Positions 1-14,399 are shown, counted from the first letter of the stretch. The stretch: DNA of 64,000 bases from Symbiodinium microadriaticum (GCA_001939145.1 LSRX01000501.1:257932-321931), one strand, 5' to 3'. The notes: generated from the letters alone by a model not told the origin. Made by a program: numbers and translations.

Positions 1-22
1 CCCTAAACCCTAAACTTAAACC
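1..22. repeat. Telomere-type repeat at window start
   Basis: The sequence opens with two CCCTAAA units followed by a degenerate one. This is the C-rich strand of the TTTAGGG repeat used by plants and dinoflagellates, in the orientation expected at the left end of a chromosome. Only about two units are present, so the true end may have been trimmed or may lie outside the window. Confidence 0.7.
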
Positions 23-39
23 ATTTTAGAAGCCCAAAA

Positions 40-200
40 CCTGCTGGCACTTTGCAGCACCAGACTGGAGGTACTTTACAGCACCTGCCCTATCCTAAGA
101 TTTTAAATCCTACCTGCCCTATCCTAAGATTTAAATCCTATGAGCACTCCTCTACATCCCTGGTACTTTGCAGCACCTCCGGTACTTTCCAGCACCTGCT
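40..200. repeat. Subtelomeric short repeats
   Basis: A 16-base motif close to GGTACTTTGCAGCACC occurs four times (near 45, 70, 161 and 180). A 28-29 bp unit beginning ACCTGCCCTATCCTAAG is tandemly duplicated at about 83-139. The CCTAAGAT and CCTAAAATC pieces resemble decayed telomere repeats, so this fits subtelomeric DNA. Confidence 0.6.
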
Positions 201-377
201 AAATCCTAAAATCTACATCAACCCTTAAAGCTTGAAGCCCCTAAAAGCTGCACTTGCGCATGCCGTTGCACATGCCCTTGCTTCTGTCTCTGAGGTGGCT
301 GCACTGACCTGACAGGGAACCTGACCAAATGCCTAGGGCGGCCCAGGGTCCTATATCAAGCCTGCGTTTTTTTCGAT

Positions 378-485
378 GATAGAGTTTAGGGTGTTGGGTT
401 TACGGTTTAGGATCTTAGGGTTTAGAGCTTCAGGTTTGACTTTGTAGGAGATATTGCTTAGGGTTTAGGGTTTAGAGTTTAGGGT
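378..485. repeat. Degenerate telomere-like patch, reversed
   Basis: Many TTTAGGG-like words occur here (GAGTTTAGGG, CTTAGGGTTTAGGG, TTAGGGTTTAGAG) on the plus strand, opposite to the first bases of the window. It is an interstitial telomeric sequence in inverted orientation. Confidence 0.6.
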
Positions 486-3400
486 CATTGGCACAGCATG
501 TGGTACATGCTTACAAATCTTACATTACAAACAATATGAAAAATGACCTAATGGAAAAATTGCAACACAAAGTGCTTTTCTCATGAAAACTTTTGACTTT
601 GCCATACAAGTTCTGCTATCATTCGAAAATCAAAGCTTCAATTTGTTGTGTCAACTTGTCAGGAAATGGAAAACTCCCACAAAACACGAAACCACCAGTT
701 GCCCAAAAACAAACCACCAGTTGCCAGCAACAAGCCTTCCGTCTGAATCTCGCATCAGGGAGCCATTGCACCTGGAGCAGTCCTTGATCAGTCTCGTCTG
801 CAAAGAGGCCCGCTTCGTCGTCGTGGCCGCTTTTCGCAGTTCGTGTAGGGCAGTCGCCCTCACGCGTCACGTGGGGCCTCGGTGGCTTCGGAGCCGCCGT
901 GAGACCGTCCGAATCCTCTGCTGCCAACCCGGAAACCATGAGGTCTCGTGCGACACCAATAGAGGCATAGAGAGCACTCGCTGATGTCAGTGCCGATGCC
1001 AATTGTCCTCGTCTTCACAGGGGCGATGCAGCCAGTCTGTCGAAATCGGCGTGAACGAGAGCCGCTACGTTCAGGCTTCCTTCCGGGGCTCGACATCTTT
1101 GCTTCGGGCCTTGTTCGGCGGTCTTGACACAATTGCAAACCTTCTAAGGTGATTCGGAGGTGGCCCAATATGCATTGACGGGACGTTTACAGCTCGGCAT
1201 GCTTGGATAGGCTTGAATTTCACCTGTGCAACCCATGACACAGATCCGCACTTTCGACGAAGCGAGCACACTGAACAGGTCAAGCAGGCATGATGCTACG
1301 GTGGCACGCCAGCAACATCTATCATGTCCATTCATGGTTCAGGGCTCAGGAGATGGACTATATCTAACTGAGTGCAACATCTAGCACTGGCACTGCCCTC
1401 CACACAGACAACGTGATGTTGCACGGCCGCATGCCTAAGATGCAAGAGGAAGCATTACAAAAGACCTATTGTTTTTGTCAGGCAGTCCCTTTCCTATGCC
1501 TTCCACCATCCGTGTACCAAGAGCCGCTGCAAGACCAACACGTCTCTGGATGGTTAAAATCGCTTTGATGATTCGAAGCCGGCCGAGGAAGTCTGCATAG
1601 CTCATCGACACTCAGCGAATTTAAGGCTCGAAAGGTAGGAGCTGTTAACGATCTACGCTCAGGAGCCTCTTTATTTATGAAGTGTTGAGTCTCGAGCAAC
1701 AAGGCCTCCCGCGGCAAACACAGGACGTCGACGCCTTCCAGGTCTGCCTCGTGAGAAACGTGTCAAGGAAGACGCCGCGAGGCAGGTCGCTCAGTTGAAC
1801 TAGCGGAAAGAACATTACGGCTGCAGGCAGCTGCATTGCATCGAATCGGCCTCACGGACATCAACAGACATAAGACTCTTGCTTGTCCGTGCAAAGCTGC
1901 ACCATGTTATTGGCGGACAGAACCCGCCATGCGACGAAGACGGGACTACCCAGAAACAGTTTGTAGAGTACCGGCACAGGACCACACTTGCTGGATGCCT
2001 GGCAGTTGGCAGCGACACTGCTGGCCTGGACTGACTTTGGCGATGGAAATGCTGTGACTGACATCAAACTACAATGGGATCAGGGCACTTGCAAGTGGAA
2101 GTGGAGCGCATTTATGCTGGCACTGCGAGGTCTGCAGCATGAGAAATAAAGCAAAGTTGCGAGCTTCACTTCAGCTTACCTAGACTGGCACTAGGTTTCA
2201 TTGCAATTGCTTCAGAGCTGGAACCATCCCCAACCCGAACCCTCACCTTCGTGCCCGGCCATACAGCACTTCTAGGTAAAGCCCAGAGTCCTTACAAGCC
2301 TCGGAACCTCTCGACCCGACAACCCCACGAACGCTGGCCAGGCCACAGCAAACTCGGAAGCCATACGATTTGATGTAATGGACGTGCGGTTGCATCGCAG
2401 ATTTTCTCATCAATATCACGAAATACTTGGATTGATCATACGAGTCTGACAAGGTGCTTCCTCTAGCCATTGCCATGTCCCACAATACCAAGGCTCCCAA
2501 AGCTTTCCCGGCCTCAGCTCCTTGAGGGAAGGGCCCGCTTGGATGGCCGGACCCGCCAACGACATGGCTTGGAAAGTTGCTCAAATTTGCTCAGGGTACA
2601 AGAGTTTCACGCTCTCATGCACAGGACGAGGAAAGATCAGCTAGCCACATCTGCCACATCCTCCAAACTTATTGTTCAATCGGCAGCCGGACCGAACAAC
2701 GAATGACCGAAAGTCTACGTGAGCCTATATACGACACTCCAAAGACTTCAAGCACAGCTTGGGCCTGAACGGCCTCGGCCTTCCTGCTAAATTGCACACG
2801 TGCAGCCTGACCATGGGAGCCATCAAAGCCCAAACTCACATCCCAAATGTGGCATGTTGTGCTCGCATCCTCCTGTCTACGCCGACATGCACGACACAGA
2901 GCCATCACCCTCACTGCACCTCTGTCAAAGCTTTTTCGAGTTGATCGGGGACGCTCGTCGCCTGTCTCTGCCACAGTTGGCTGGCTCCCCAAGCATTTCT
3001 GGAGATTCTGGATGCGGTCATGGACCTGGCATTGTGCTATGTGGGGCTCTTCTAGGGCGTGCGTGCCGGTCATGTTTAGGGCGGCAATCCTCGTTGTGAC
3101 CACATCGCCGGCAAATGCCGGCAGTTCGAGGTCCTATCCGACCCTGCTGCCTCACCTCCACTTCTGGCCCTAAACACTGCTGTGGTTTGTAGAAGAAGGC
3201 GGGCGCAAAGGAGGACACAGGTTTTGAGCTCCGTTTCGCCTGGCTGCCCAAGCCGCAGAGCTCCAAGGTCTTATCATCATACCTGCATTCGATCGCAAGC
3301 AGATATGGGTGGCCAGTATTGGGCTGGCCGGAAAAAGCACCGAAAAGCCACTGCTGGGAGCAACGCACGCACGTGGACACAACGACGCAAGGCGATGAGG

Positions 3401-4960
3401 CCATGCCCAGAAGGTAAGGGCTGTGCTTGTCAGCAAGAAGTAGCTTACGACCGTGACGAAGCCAACGATGGCCAAGTCTTGGCTTTGCACTGCACCTGGC
3501 ATCTGTCTCGCAGAAAAGCTCCGCTGGGCAATCTGCACTGCATTCTGCAAGGCAGTGAGACGAGTGCCTGGCCTCCTTGCTTCGCGGTCCCACGGATGGA
3601 CGAGGGCGGGCCTTGCGGTCTGCCGGCTGTCTTATCCTTGCTGCTTAACGCTGCAGGCCTGAGCCGACATGGTCCAGCACGCGCGAGAAACTTCCCCGAA
3701 GGGTCTAGGTTTCAACCTAAGAGGAGGCACGACGAGAGGCTGCGAGGATACGGCACCTGGCCGCTGTCGCATTCGCGCACACTCTCGATCTCGGGTCATC
3801 TACACCTCCCTCTCTGGGTCTCTGGGACGGCGGCACAGTCAGCACCAAGTCCAAGTGCAGACAACTGTGTAGAGACAGAAAAGAACCCAGGCTTGCAAAG
3901 TCCACGACCTGAGAATGACGGGCAGCTGCACAGCTGTGCTGATCTTTCTGCACCGGGCTGCATGCCGTCGCAGGCAGGCCAAGCCATCGCACGCCGGGGA
4001 CAAACAACGGAAGCCTCAGCCAATGGTAAAGATGCCACCGCCACAATGCTGCCCTGATTACTGATGTGGGGTGAGTTTGGGTAGCACGGATTGTCTGCAT
4101 GAGGCTCGCACTCTGCTTGAACGAGTCTGCGCTCATATGCACCGAGCTCAAAGCCTGGGCATGAGGGGAAGGTGCCCACTCCAATGGTGCAGCTACAGCT
4201 TGCCGGGTGTAAAACGGGAGGGGCTGCACCACAGCGCATGAAGGACCGTAACAGCGGCGAGGAGCCAGGACTAAGCATCGTGCAGCAAGCATGGCTCAAA
4301 GACTCTGCGCATGGTTGTCGGGGCCCGGGCTGCAAGGGGCCTGCTAGGGGCAGCGAAGAGGCCATAGCACGCTGCACCTCAAGCCTGGAATCCAAGCATG
4401 TTCGAAGATTCGAGATTTCGTTTCATCCGGGAGCCAGGCTAACTGAAACCTCTCGACGGCGGTGCTGGCGCGGCAGAGTTGAATACCTACAGGCGTCAGG
4501 CAAAGGGCAAAGGAAGCAGCTGCTTCAGCTTCGGAGGGAACAAGAACAAGACCTCCGGCCTTGCAGAGCTTCTCAGTACAAACGGAGGCCTCGCAGGCGC
4601 TGCAGGCTTCAGGCAGGCGAAAGAAAAGGCATAGGTGACAGGGGGCCGGCTCGGCTCACGAGCCCAAAACGGGTGAGGCATCGCTGCTGGACGCCGCACC
4701 TCACGTGCCAGCTCTGCTCTCCGCTTACGCTGAGAAGCGCACTCCGACAAGCGCGCAGAAGCCCAGAAAGATACTGGAGATACCTAAAGTTAGGACCCCA
4801 GTGACATCGTGGGACTGAAGGAACCTAGCAGAAGAAACGCCACAGGCACCTCCAGTGCCCGGAGGAGCTCGGAGCCCGCGGGAGCTCCGCACGTGCAAGG
4901 ACCCGACCTGCCGCGCAGAAGAAGGGGTTCTCGGTTCGAACTCAAGCTGACGGAGTCGGG
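486..4960. other. Gene-poor stretch with old repeats
   Basis: I see no gene I can defend. 1030-1520 resembles 8650-9150, and 1600-2640 resembles 24210-25320 in the same order, so much of this is diverged dispersed repeat. A minus-strand frame around 3400-3550 contains a hydrophobic run (AIVGFVTVVSYFLLTSTAL) that could be one membrane-spanning exon, but nothing else supports a gene. Long frames at 3182-4057 and 4172-4804 have no recognisable domain. Confidence 0.5.
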
Positions 4961-5073
4961 TTTGGCAGAACCTTCCCGTCCCTCAGCTCTGCGGATGAAG
5001 TTGAATGCGCTACCAAACCCTCGGTCGGTGCTGGCAGTCCGACCTTTTGGCGACACTTGAAAGCTGTCGCCAG

Positions 5074-5673
5074 TCACTTCGACTTGGACTTGCTCGCAAC
5101 CACCTCCCTCCAGGAAAAATATCTGCTGGACCCATCCTCGGACTGCAGGTACGTCACATCCACGTCCTCCGGGATGTCAGCAGCTTTTATCTTCTCGTTA
5201 ATCAGCTCCTCGTCCATGAGGATCTTCGGTGCGATGAGCGCCTTCTTGGGGTGCCGGGCCAGGGCGGACCTCTGCAGGATCCACAGCTTCCAACCTTCGG
5301 TGGTAAGCAACTGCTCGCGGCCGCTCGGGAGCTTTGCTCGGAACACCTCGATGGGCTGCTCGTACCCGATGTACACTATCTTGTCCACGGCATGGTCCAG
5401 CACTTTGGCTGCCTGCCAAACGCGGGTCAGCGGCTGGTTGGGAGCCCGGCCCTCGGGCTGATAATCCGGGATGCTCCTGCAAGCATAGCCAACCTCGAAG
5501 GGGTCGACCCGCCCCAAGCTGCACATCTTCGAGTGAATATCACTCTCCTTTGGGCAGGCCGCCCACGTCTCTCTCCGGGAACTCTGCTCTGGCTCCGCTG
5601 GCTCCGCTCCCGCTCGGCGTTGTGTATTCGTCGCCGATAGCAAAGCCCGTGCGAAGAGCCGACCTGCAACCAC
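5074..5673 (-). CDS. Uncharacterised multicopy protein exon, copy A
   Basis: I do not recognise this family. The frame is open for 199 codons and ends in a basic KSKSK tail. Its core includes GRVDPFEVGYACRSIP, AKVLDHAVDKIVYIGYEQP, SGREQLLTTEGWKL and HPKKALIAPKIL. The first codon of the open frame is GTG, and the first in-frame ATG is about 50 codons in, so this is probably a last exon: a TTGCAG|GTCGGC acceptor at 5663 is conserved with the copy at 56.5 kb. That copy is near-identical over the core, with mostly conservative changes (for example D/E and A/S swaps), which suggests selection or a recent duplication. No signal peptide or membrane segment is visible. Transcription is unproven. Confidence 0.55.
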   Translation of the reverse strand: MVAGRLFARALLSATNTQRRAGAEPAEPEQSSRRETWAACPKESDIHSKMCSLGRVDPFEVGYACRSIPDYQPEGRAPNQPLTRVWQAAKVLDHAVDKIVYIGYEQPIEVFRAKLPSGREQLLTTEGWKLWILQRSALARHPKKALIAPKILMDEELINEKIKAADIPEDVDVTYLQSEDGSSRYFSWREVVASKSKSK

Positions 5674-6119
5674 GCCACAATTGCGATCACGGTATCACAG
5701 TATGCGCAATTGCCCCGGCGCAACGTCAATGCCGGCTACTGCACTGCGCTCCTGCGGCTTTGCGCTGCAGCTGCTTGTCCCAACCTCGCACNTCCGGGAT
5801 GCTCCTGCAAGCATAGCCAACCTCGAAGGGGTCGACCCGCCCCAAGCTGCACATCTTCGAGTGAATATCACTCTCCTCTGGGCAGGCCGCCCACGTCTCT
5901 CTCCGGGAGCTCTGCTCTGGCTCCGCTGGCTCCGCTCCCGCTCGGCGTTGTGTCTTCGTCGCCGATAGCAAAGCCCGTGCGAAGAGCCGACCTGCAACCA
6001 CGCCACAATTGCGATCACAGTATGCGCAATTGCCCCGGTGCAACGTCAATGCCGGCTACTGCACTGCGCTCCTGCGGCTTTGCGCTGCAGCTGCTTGTCC
6101 CAACCTCGCACAACATGCA
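5467..6119. repeat. Duplicated 325 bp around an N
   Basis: Bases 5467-5791 are repeated almost exactly after the single N at 5792 (about 5795-6119), with a few substitutions and an extra 8 bp (GGTATCAC) in the first copy. The copy at 56.9-57.3 kb has this stretch once. A one-base N between two near-identical ends suggests two contigs or haplotypes placed side by side rather than a true tandem repeat. Confidence 0.75.
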
Positions 6120-7610
6120 CGGCTCACAGCTACGCTGGGTACGACACGGCGAATCACCAAAAGCTAGCGGCAGCTAGCGAGCACCTGGCCTACATCATCG
6201 TGGTGCTGCAGCTTCTTGTTGGAGCCTCGCATAACACGGCTCACATCACTAAGAGACCCTTTTGGACGTGAAAGGCCTTCATCCTGAGACCATTCGCGCC
6301 AACTATCACTCCAGCCTGCGCAGAATGAATCGAGATGCAGCCTGAAATCACTCAGCCGCTCGCACACGCGGCCTTCTTCTTGAACGCTGCCTGTTGTCAA
6401 GGCTTGGTCACGCCACATGATTTACTTTGTGTGCGACCACTTAGCTTCGGTCTTCTCCACGAAGGAGATCTTTCATCTTCTTGCTTCGAAACGTTCGACA
6501 TGCTGCGAATCCTGGAATCCGATGCATCTCTATAATACCGCACTTGCTGTATGTCTTTTTTTATGCGGTATTATTGCATGTGGAACAAACTTTCTGAAAG
6601 GCCGCGAAGCCAAAAGACCAAGAAGTCAAAAAATCAAGAAGCTGTCGAAGCAACACCCATAACCAAACATTGAACAAAACCCTTTAGAAAAGGTGGACTT
6701 CCTCTCGATTTGCTCCCGAACCAGCCTGAGTCACGCCTGTTGTCTTTGTGCCACCATCTCCAACCTGCTGCGAAGGGCACGTGCGCCACTGCAAATCATC
6801 AGAGGCAGAGGCAAAGTTTCTCATGAGCGCCTGGCCTTCATCCCCTTCGCCATGGAGCTGCCAGGTGGTACCGTTATCTGATGTCACAGGGCTCACTTGA
6901 CTGGGCGACTCGTTTTGGCAGGACATGCTGGGCCTTTGTCCCGAGACCAGCTATTCCAGCCTGCACAGAAGAAGCTCAGAGGCATACGCTCCGAAACCAT
7001 TCAGCAACGGCCTTCGTCTTGAAGGCTGCCTGTCGTCAGGAATTGCGCGATAGTGCTCTCCGAAGTGTTTCGCTTCGTTTCTCGCATCATTCAACCTGCT
7101 CTAAAATCGAGCCAGCCTGAATCACGTCTCGTGCGATACTTCCAGCCTGCTGCACAGGACAACGGCATGGCCTCTGCACCAATCTGCCGTGAAGTTTGCG
7201 GTAGTTCTGATGCGGAACGGGCCTTCCTCGTCTTCGGTCTTCACCTCGTGCTCGGTGCCTCGCGCAGCACATCTCACGTCGGCGGGCGACTTTTTGCACA
7301 GGACACCCGGCCTTCAGCATCACGAGGCCAACGACCATGAGCTTGATGCTTCCAGCCGTCATTCCAGCCTGCTGCGCAGGCTGCTGTGTGGGGGCAAGGC
7401 ACATCGAATCACCATCAGGCGGCACGGCCTCCGCGCCAACCCTGCCGATGGTATGGCATTGCTAGACTATAGAACTGGAATTTCGGGCTGCAGATTATTT
7501 GAGCCTGGCGGCATTTCGGCAACGCCAAGATCGAACATCTGCAGAGACCAACAATATTATCATGATTCTGCACTTCCCACACCCACCGTCACATGTAGGA
7601 TCCGAGCTTC

Positions 7611-9328
7611 GCATGCAAGCTCACAGCAATGGCCTTTGATCTTCTACGGCGGAACGCCGAAGTAGCGGTCGCAACTTTCCACCTTGCCACAAGGAAAAGG
7701 CTCTGAGGCTAAGATGTCGAAAGGATGGGCCGTGCAAGGCAAGCTTCGGCAGATACCATGTGACGCAAACTTTCTTTCTGTTTGGGTTTCCCAGCTGCTG
7801 TGGACCACACTGTCGTCCCCGGCGCGCTGTCACGAGAGTTGGTGCAGTTTGGAGCGCTCTTCACATTCGCGAGGTCCCATGCACACACATCACCTGAGCT
7901 GGGTGGAGTTTATGCTTCGGTAATTCGTTGGGCTTGCAGGTGTTCCCCCACAGATTTACAAGGGGATCTTCACTTCAACAGTTCCTGGACAAGCCGAAGT
8001 TGCTTCAAAATCGCAAGTCTCCTTTGAACGGTGGCTGTCCCTGTGCAAGTGTGTCTCAACTTCATTCGTCAACTTTGGACAGGGGCTGGCCGCTTCAAGC
8101 TGCGACGTTGCCACCAGTGTTCCAACCATCACAAAATATCACAAATAATGGCCCGGGACCGACTGCGAACATGCAGACCACGAGTGATGCCCAGGGCCTC
8201 GCACACAGCCAAGTCGGAATTCACACAGAATCCACCACTTGGAGCATGCTTCTGTCTCGCTGTGGGGTCCCAAGTGCGTTCCTGCACTGTTCTCACTTGA
8301 GAGATGTCTGCACGCCGCGTCTAATTACCGTGTCCAACTTCGCCGGAGTGTGCCTCGCTGCAGACGAGTCATCTGGGCTCAGAGGCTACCAGGCGACCGA
8401 TCGGACAGACAGGCTACAGCTGAAGAGCAGGGCGGTGCCTTCTCATCGTGCATCGCGGAACTTTGCCAACAAATGCCACCATGCTTGGCCAGACCGCAGC
8501 CGGATGTGACTGCCCTCATGATTGCACAACCCAGCACACCGCTGGCCGATCCTGAAAGGTGCAGTCATTTGCTGGCACACGATTCACCGCCGTCGTTCGT
8601 AGTTGCAGCAGCTGCAAGTCCTTCAGTTTCACGGTGCTGTCAGTCCCATCCCGTGTCGAAGAGATCCGCTACGTTCGAGCCTCTTCCCATTGCTCGACAT
8701 CTTTAGCAAAGCCGGCGGTGGTGCAGTGTCAGACCAGGTTCGGCTTTGTTGACCACAACAAATGTGTCGACAATGATGGAGAGGTGGCCCACCATGCGCT
8801 GCTGGGACATTTACAGCTCGGCATGCTCGGACTTCAGCACGGCTTCTTCCTGACGTCGGAAGGCGGTGTGCTGCGCAACCCCTGACACAAACCCGTCCAT
8901 TCGGAGAAGCTGGAGACCCTGAATCGGTCAAGCAGGCATGATGGCACCCCAAGAGGGCCTAACATGTTGTTTGACGGTTCCTGGAGGTGCCGCCACCATG
9001 TCTAACCCGGTTTGAAACATCCAGCCTTGCTGCACACAAAGCTCGTGATATCGCAAGGCCATGCCCAAAATGCAAGAGGAACATATGCAAACGGTTCATC
9101 ATTCTTCTCATGCAGTCCTGTCCTATATGCCTTCCACAACCCGCCCCTAGTCCCGCCCCTGAACACGGCTAGAAGAGAGAGCAATCAAGTCTGTCAACCG
9201 AGTGTCTGTGAGGTAGTACCGCCACATTGCTCCAGCCCGTCGCAGCCGTGCTCGCGCATGGTGCAGGAAGGTCTCGGCGGAGCTGTTGGGTTGAAATTGC
9301 CGACACCATGTACATCAACTCCGTGACC
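7611..9328. other. Intergenic, old repeats
   Basis: No gene is supported. 8650-9150 is a diverged relative of 1030-1520, sharing words such as ACAGCTCGGCATGCT, GGTCAAGCAGGCATGATG and ATGCAAGAGGAA in the same order. Confidence 0.5.
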
Positions 9329-9466
9329 CTAGGCACTACCGCCCACAAGATGCGTTTCTGCTTCGGACTTGCTTGCTGCTTTGGACTTGCTCAGCTCACA
9401 GCTCGAGTCAAGTACCCGGGAAGATGTTCGGCCCGCCTCAAGCTTTCGGATGGTGTCCTTCTCATC
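9329..9466 (-). CDS. Possible last exon, charged C-terminus
   Basis: After a CTCAG|GATGAG acceptor at 9466, the minus strand is open to a stop at 9329. It encodes a charged, probably helical tail that starts DEKDTIRKLEAGRTSSR and continues with Ser/Lys/Ala-rich sequence. No family is recognised, and the upstream exons are not identified. It is listed because the composition is protein-like and the strand matches all other genes here. It could still be a chance frame. Confidence 0.3.
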   Translation of the reverse strand, partial: DEKDTIRKLEAGRTSSRVLDSSCELSKSKAASKSEAETHLVGGSA

Positions 9467-10876
9467 CTGAGCATAGGCACAAGATTCACTAGATTGCGCA
9501 GGCCATCTCGTTGTCTTTGTGGCTCCAAGCTGCTCGACGCAGTGTGACCGCCATCCGCAGATTCGGCAGCAACGAGCTGTCGGACAAAAGCTGCTCCTTG
9601 GCGGCATGCAAACCCCAAGTACCCCCACCACATCCCCCATGCTTCGACGACGCCGGTGCCCCCGCGACCCGGTCTGGCTCTTCGCAGACAGGCCAAACCC
9701 CGAAGCGACACAATCGCAGGCACAGCCCATCCATGCCCATCCTTTGCAATTGTCAGTTCGAAACAACAGCTGCCGGACGATCGGCCGGTGCTGAACTCGG
9801 AAGTCCCTCACAATCCCAGAAGCCAGGTGCCCACCCGAACTCTTTACAGCTCCCAGGAATGTGTCCTCCTCCTCCAAAGATCCGCCGGCGAGGCTCTGCC
9901 TGGAAGAAGAGGTGTGGGCTCAATTGGAGTCATTACGCGGCTTCACAGGACATTAGTCTGGACAAAGTGACAGTGCGGGCAGTCAGGTTGCACGCCTTGG
10001 GCATGAAACTACGAAGTTACTAGTGTCGTAAGCCTTTGGAGTCCGGTATGCCGGCCCCGTCCCGTGCCATTTGGGGGAGGCCTGGCCGTTGCCAGGGCGC
10101 CTTCGATGAGGTCCAAAGCCTGCTGGAGCTTCCGCTACGACCTACTTCTACTTCCTGCAGGACGCCTACATACGCCTATACCTCAATGTGCTTACACAGG
10201 GTGACGGGCACTGCATCAGAACGACATCGCGGGGATGGAAACCTTGACCATCGTTATCCGCTGGCTGCAACAGAGTCCTCGCTGCCTTCTGCTCGGCACT
10301 GACAGTGTGGAGGAAACAGGCAATGTCCAACTTCCACTCCTGACCCAGTGAGACGGGCTCCCAGCCACAAAGAACTCTGAATGAATTCACAAAAAAATCT
10401 TTCTCCGACTTTCCTCGCGCTGTCAAAGAGGCCTCGCACAGTCGCAACTACCGGAAGCATGAAATCTCCAAGGACAGTGCCCCGTTTCATCCCTTCATGC
10501 CAAGACGGCACGGCAGGCTGTAACTTAGGGCGGTGGTCTTGTCACAGAATCAGGCTCTCAGAAGCAGCCAACTCGCAGCCAGCATCGAATGGGCATCTTT
10601 GGCCAGCAGTACTATGTGACACTCAAAGCATGGACCGTCAAAGGGTGATGCAACTGCAGCCTTCAAATCTGTCGTGGGGCCACCCTCGTCACCACGTCCA
10701 TGCAAAGGGCCACAGGTGCAGCCAGCTAGAGCCCGCATCGCAGGGCTAGGTGGGGTTGGGAAGTATGCAAAACAGATGCACTCCGTTGCTGACATACTGC
10801 TTGGAAGAAGCAATCGGCAACCCCTCTGCCAGACTTGGCCTCTAATCGAAGTTGCACAAATGAGTATGCCTTCTGA
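9467..10876. other. Intergenic
   Basis: No supported gene or RNA. This stretch lies just downstream of the minus-strand glycohydrolase gene and may include its 3' UTR. Confidence 0.45.
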
Positions 10877-12180
10877 TTACATCACTTCGCAGCAGACGGC
10901 AGATTCTACAGCCGCCTTCTCGCGAAAGCCGACGAGTTTGGCGGCCAAGTCCTTAAGCTGAGCCCCCTGACTCGTGCTACTAATCCATTCCTCTGGAATC
11001 GCGCTTTCTGTACCAATGGATCCATAGCATGCACCTGCAAGTGTAGCTCGGCTGGCAGTGCAACCTCCAGTTTGGACGCTGACCTCCACGGCCTGCTTGT
11101 AGTCAGGTTCCAGTGCACAGTGGAGGGGCAAGACCATTGACTGAGGCAAAGATCAGGCAAGACCGGCGAAGGGGAATCCAGCAGATTCAGGCTTCAGCTT
11201 CATGCCTACCTCTGAGTGCGGCATTCCGGAAAATTCGCCCACAACCCGGGCAAGGTTTGCTGCCACTTCGTCATCCAGGTTGGTTTTGAAGGCACGGTCT
11301 GGATTTGCCAGATCCGCCTGGGCTGCTGCGATTGCCTCGCTGACAGTCGGAGTTCCAAGAACCAACTTCTCAAGGACGCGTGCAAATCCGCAGGCGAACG
11401 CCGAAGCTTTGTCGGTGTTCTGCGTGACTCGGACGGCGGTGTCCACACAAGGCAGCAAGGCCGGTTCACCGGCCAAGAGAGCCACAAGAGGGGCAACTTT
11501 GCAACAGCCATCCACCTGGCCAAGCCAAACTGTTGTGGAGTATCATTGCGCCGTTTTGAGTGGGGGGGCGGGGGTCAGGGTAGGAGATGTTCCTCATAAG
11601 ATGTGCTTCCGAATGCTACCTTTTACCAATTTTTCAAGGGATAGCATGTCTAACGTCTTCCGGCCTGTTCATCGCTGGAACCGCAATCTGGGGACTTCTT
11701 CTTTTCGACGACGTAGTTCTTGAGGAAGCCCTTGACGGAGCCGTGGCGCCACGGCCCAGGCAGCGGCATGCTCCACTTCCTTTCAGCCTCGATCACATTG
11801 CCGTCTGCGTCTGTTGGGTTCTTTTTGAGCTCTGGCCAATTCTCCTGATCCACAGCCTCCACCTCATAGGCACTCCCTTTGCCAAACTTGCCCTCCAGGC
11901 GAGAGCAGTAGTCCTCCACGTCCAACTTCCCCTCGCAAGCAACCAGGGACTCAAGGAGCGCCATGGTCTGATCTCCGTAGCAGCTGAAGCCACCGGGTGG
12001 GGGTGTGTAGAAGACATTGCCCGGGGGATCGCAGAAGGCCGGACCGCGCTTTGCCGCCTTGAGGTGCTCTGCGAGCTTGCTGGGGTCATAACACCAATGG
12101 CACGGGACGGCGGCTGCATCGGCCACCAAGCACCCGACCACGGCCCCCCTGGCCCTTGAGGCCAGGCTGGCTGCAGCCAT
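10877..12180 (-). CDS. ADP-ribosylglycohydrolase / J1-crystallin-like
   Basis: Three exons in phase: 12180-11665, 11515-11210 and 11140-10877, giving about 361 residues, slightly longer than J1-crystallins and selenoprotein J. Family motifs: near residue 12 GAVVGCLVADAAAVPCHW, then SCYGDQTMALLESL, CGSSDEQ at the first exon junction, RVTQNTDKASAF, and near the end GGCTASRATLAGAC followed by AIPEEW. These match the ARH/DraG fold and most closely its J1-crystallin/SelJ branch; no selenocysteine is indicated. The ATG at 12180 has a CCCATGG context. Intron 1 is GC-AG (CAG|GCCGGA ... CCAG|GTG, 149 nt) and intron 2 is GT-AG (69 nt). Known ARH enzymes remove ADP-ribose; J1-crystallins may have lost this, so activity is uncertain. 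Confidence 0.8.
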
Positions 12181-14350
<2,170 letters not shown>

Positions 14351-14399
14351 CTCAAGTCTGCCGCTGATCGCCGAAGCTAGGAAAGTGTGCTGGAATGTT

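Larger units (their letters stand above)
4961..7610. repeat. Segmental repeat block, copy 1
   Basis: This block is collinear and highly similar to 56434-60413, starting at the shared word TTTGGCAGAACCTTCCCGTC and ending near a shared ACATGTAGGATCCGAGCT. It carries one coding exon on the minus strand (5074-5673), an internal repeat around an N at 5792, a single copy of the 800 bp unit that is triplicated in the other block (6360-7120, about 761 bp with a roughly 40 bp deletion), and a tail (7121-7610). Confidence 0.85.

Noticed and set aside
3182..4057. 291-codon plus-strand frame
   Set aside because: Composition is Arg/Ser/Pro-rich without domain or splice context, on the strand with no supported genes; chance frame in GC-rich DNA.
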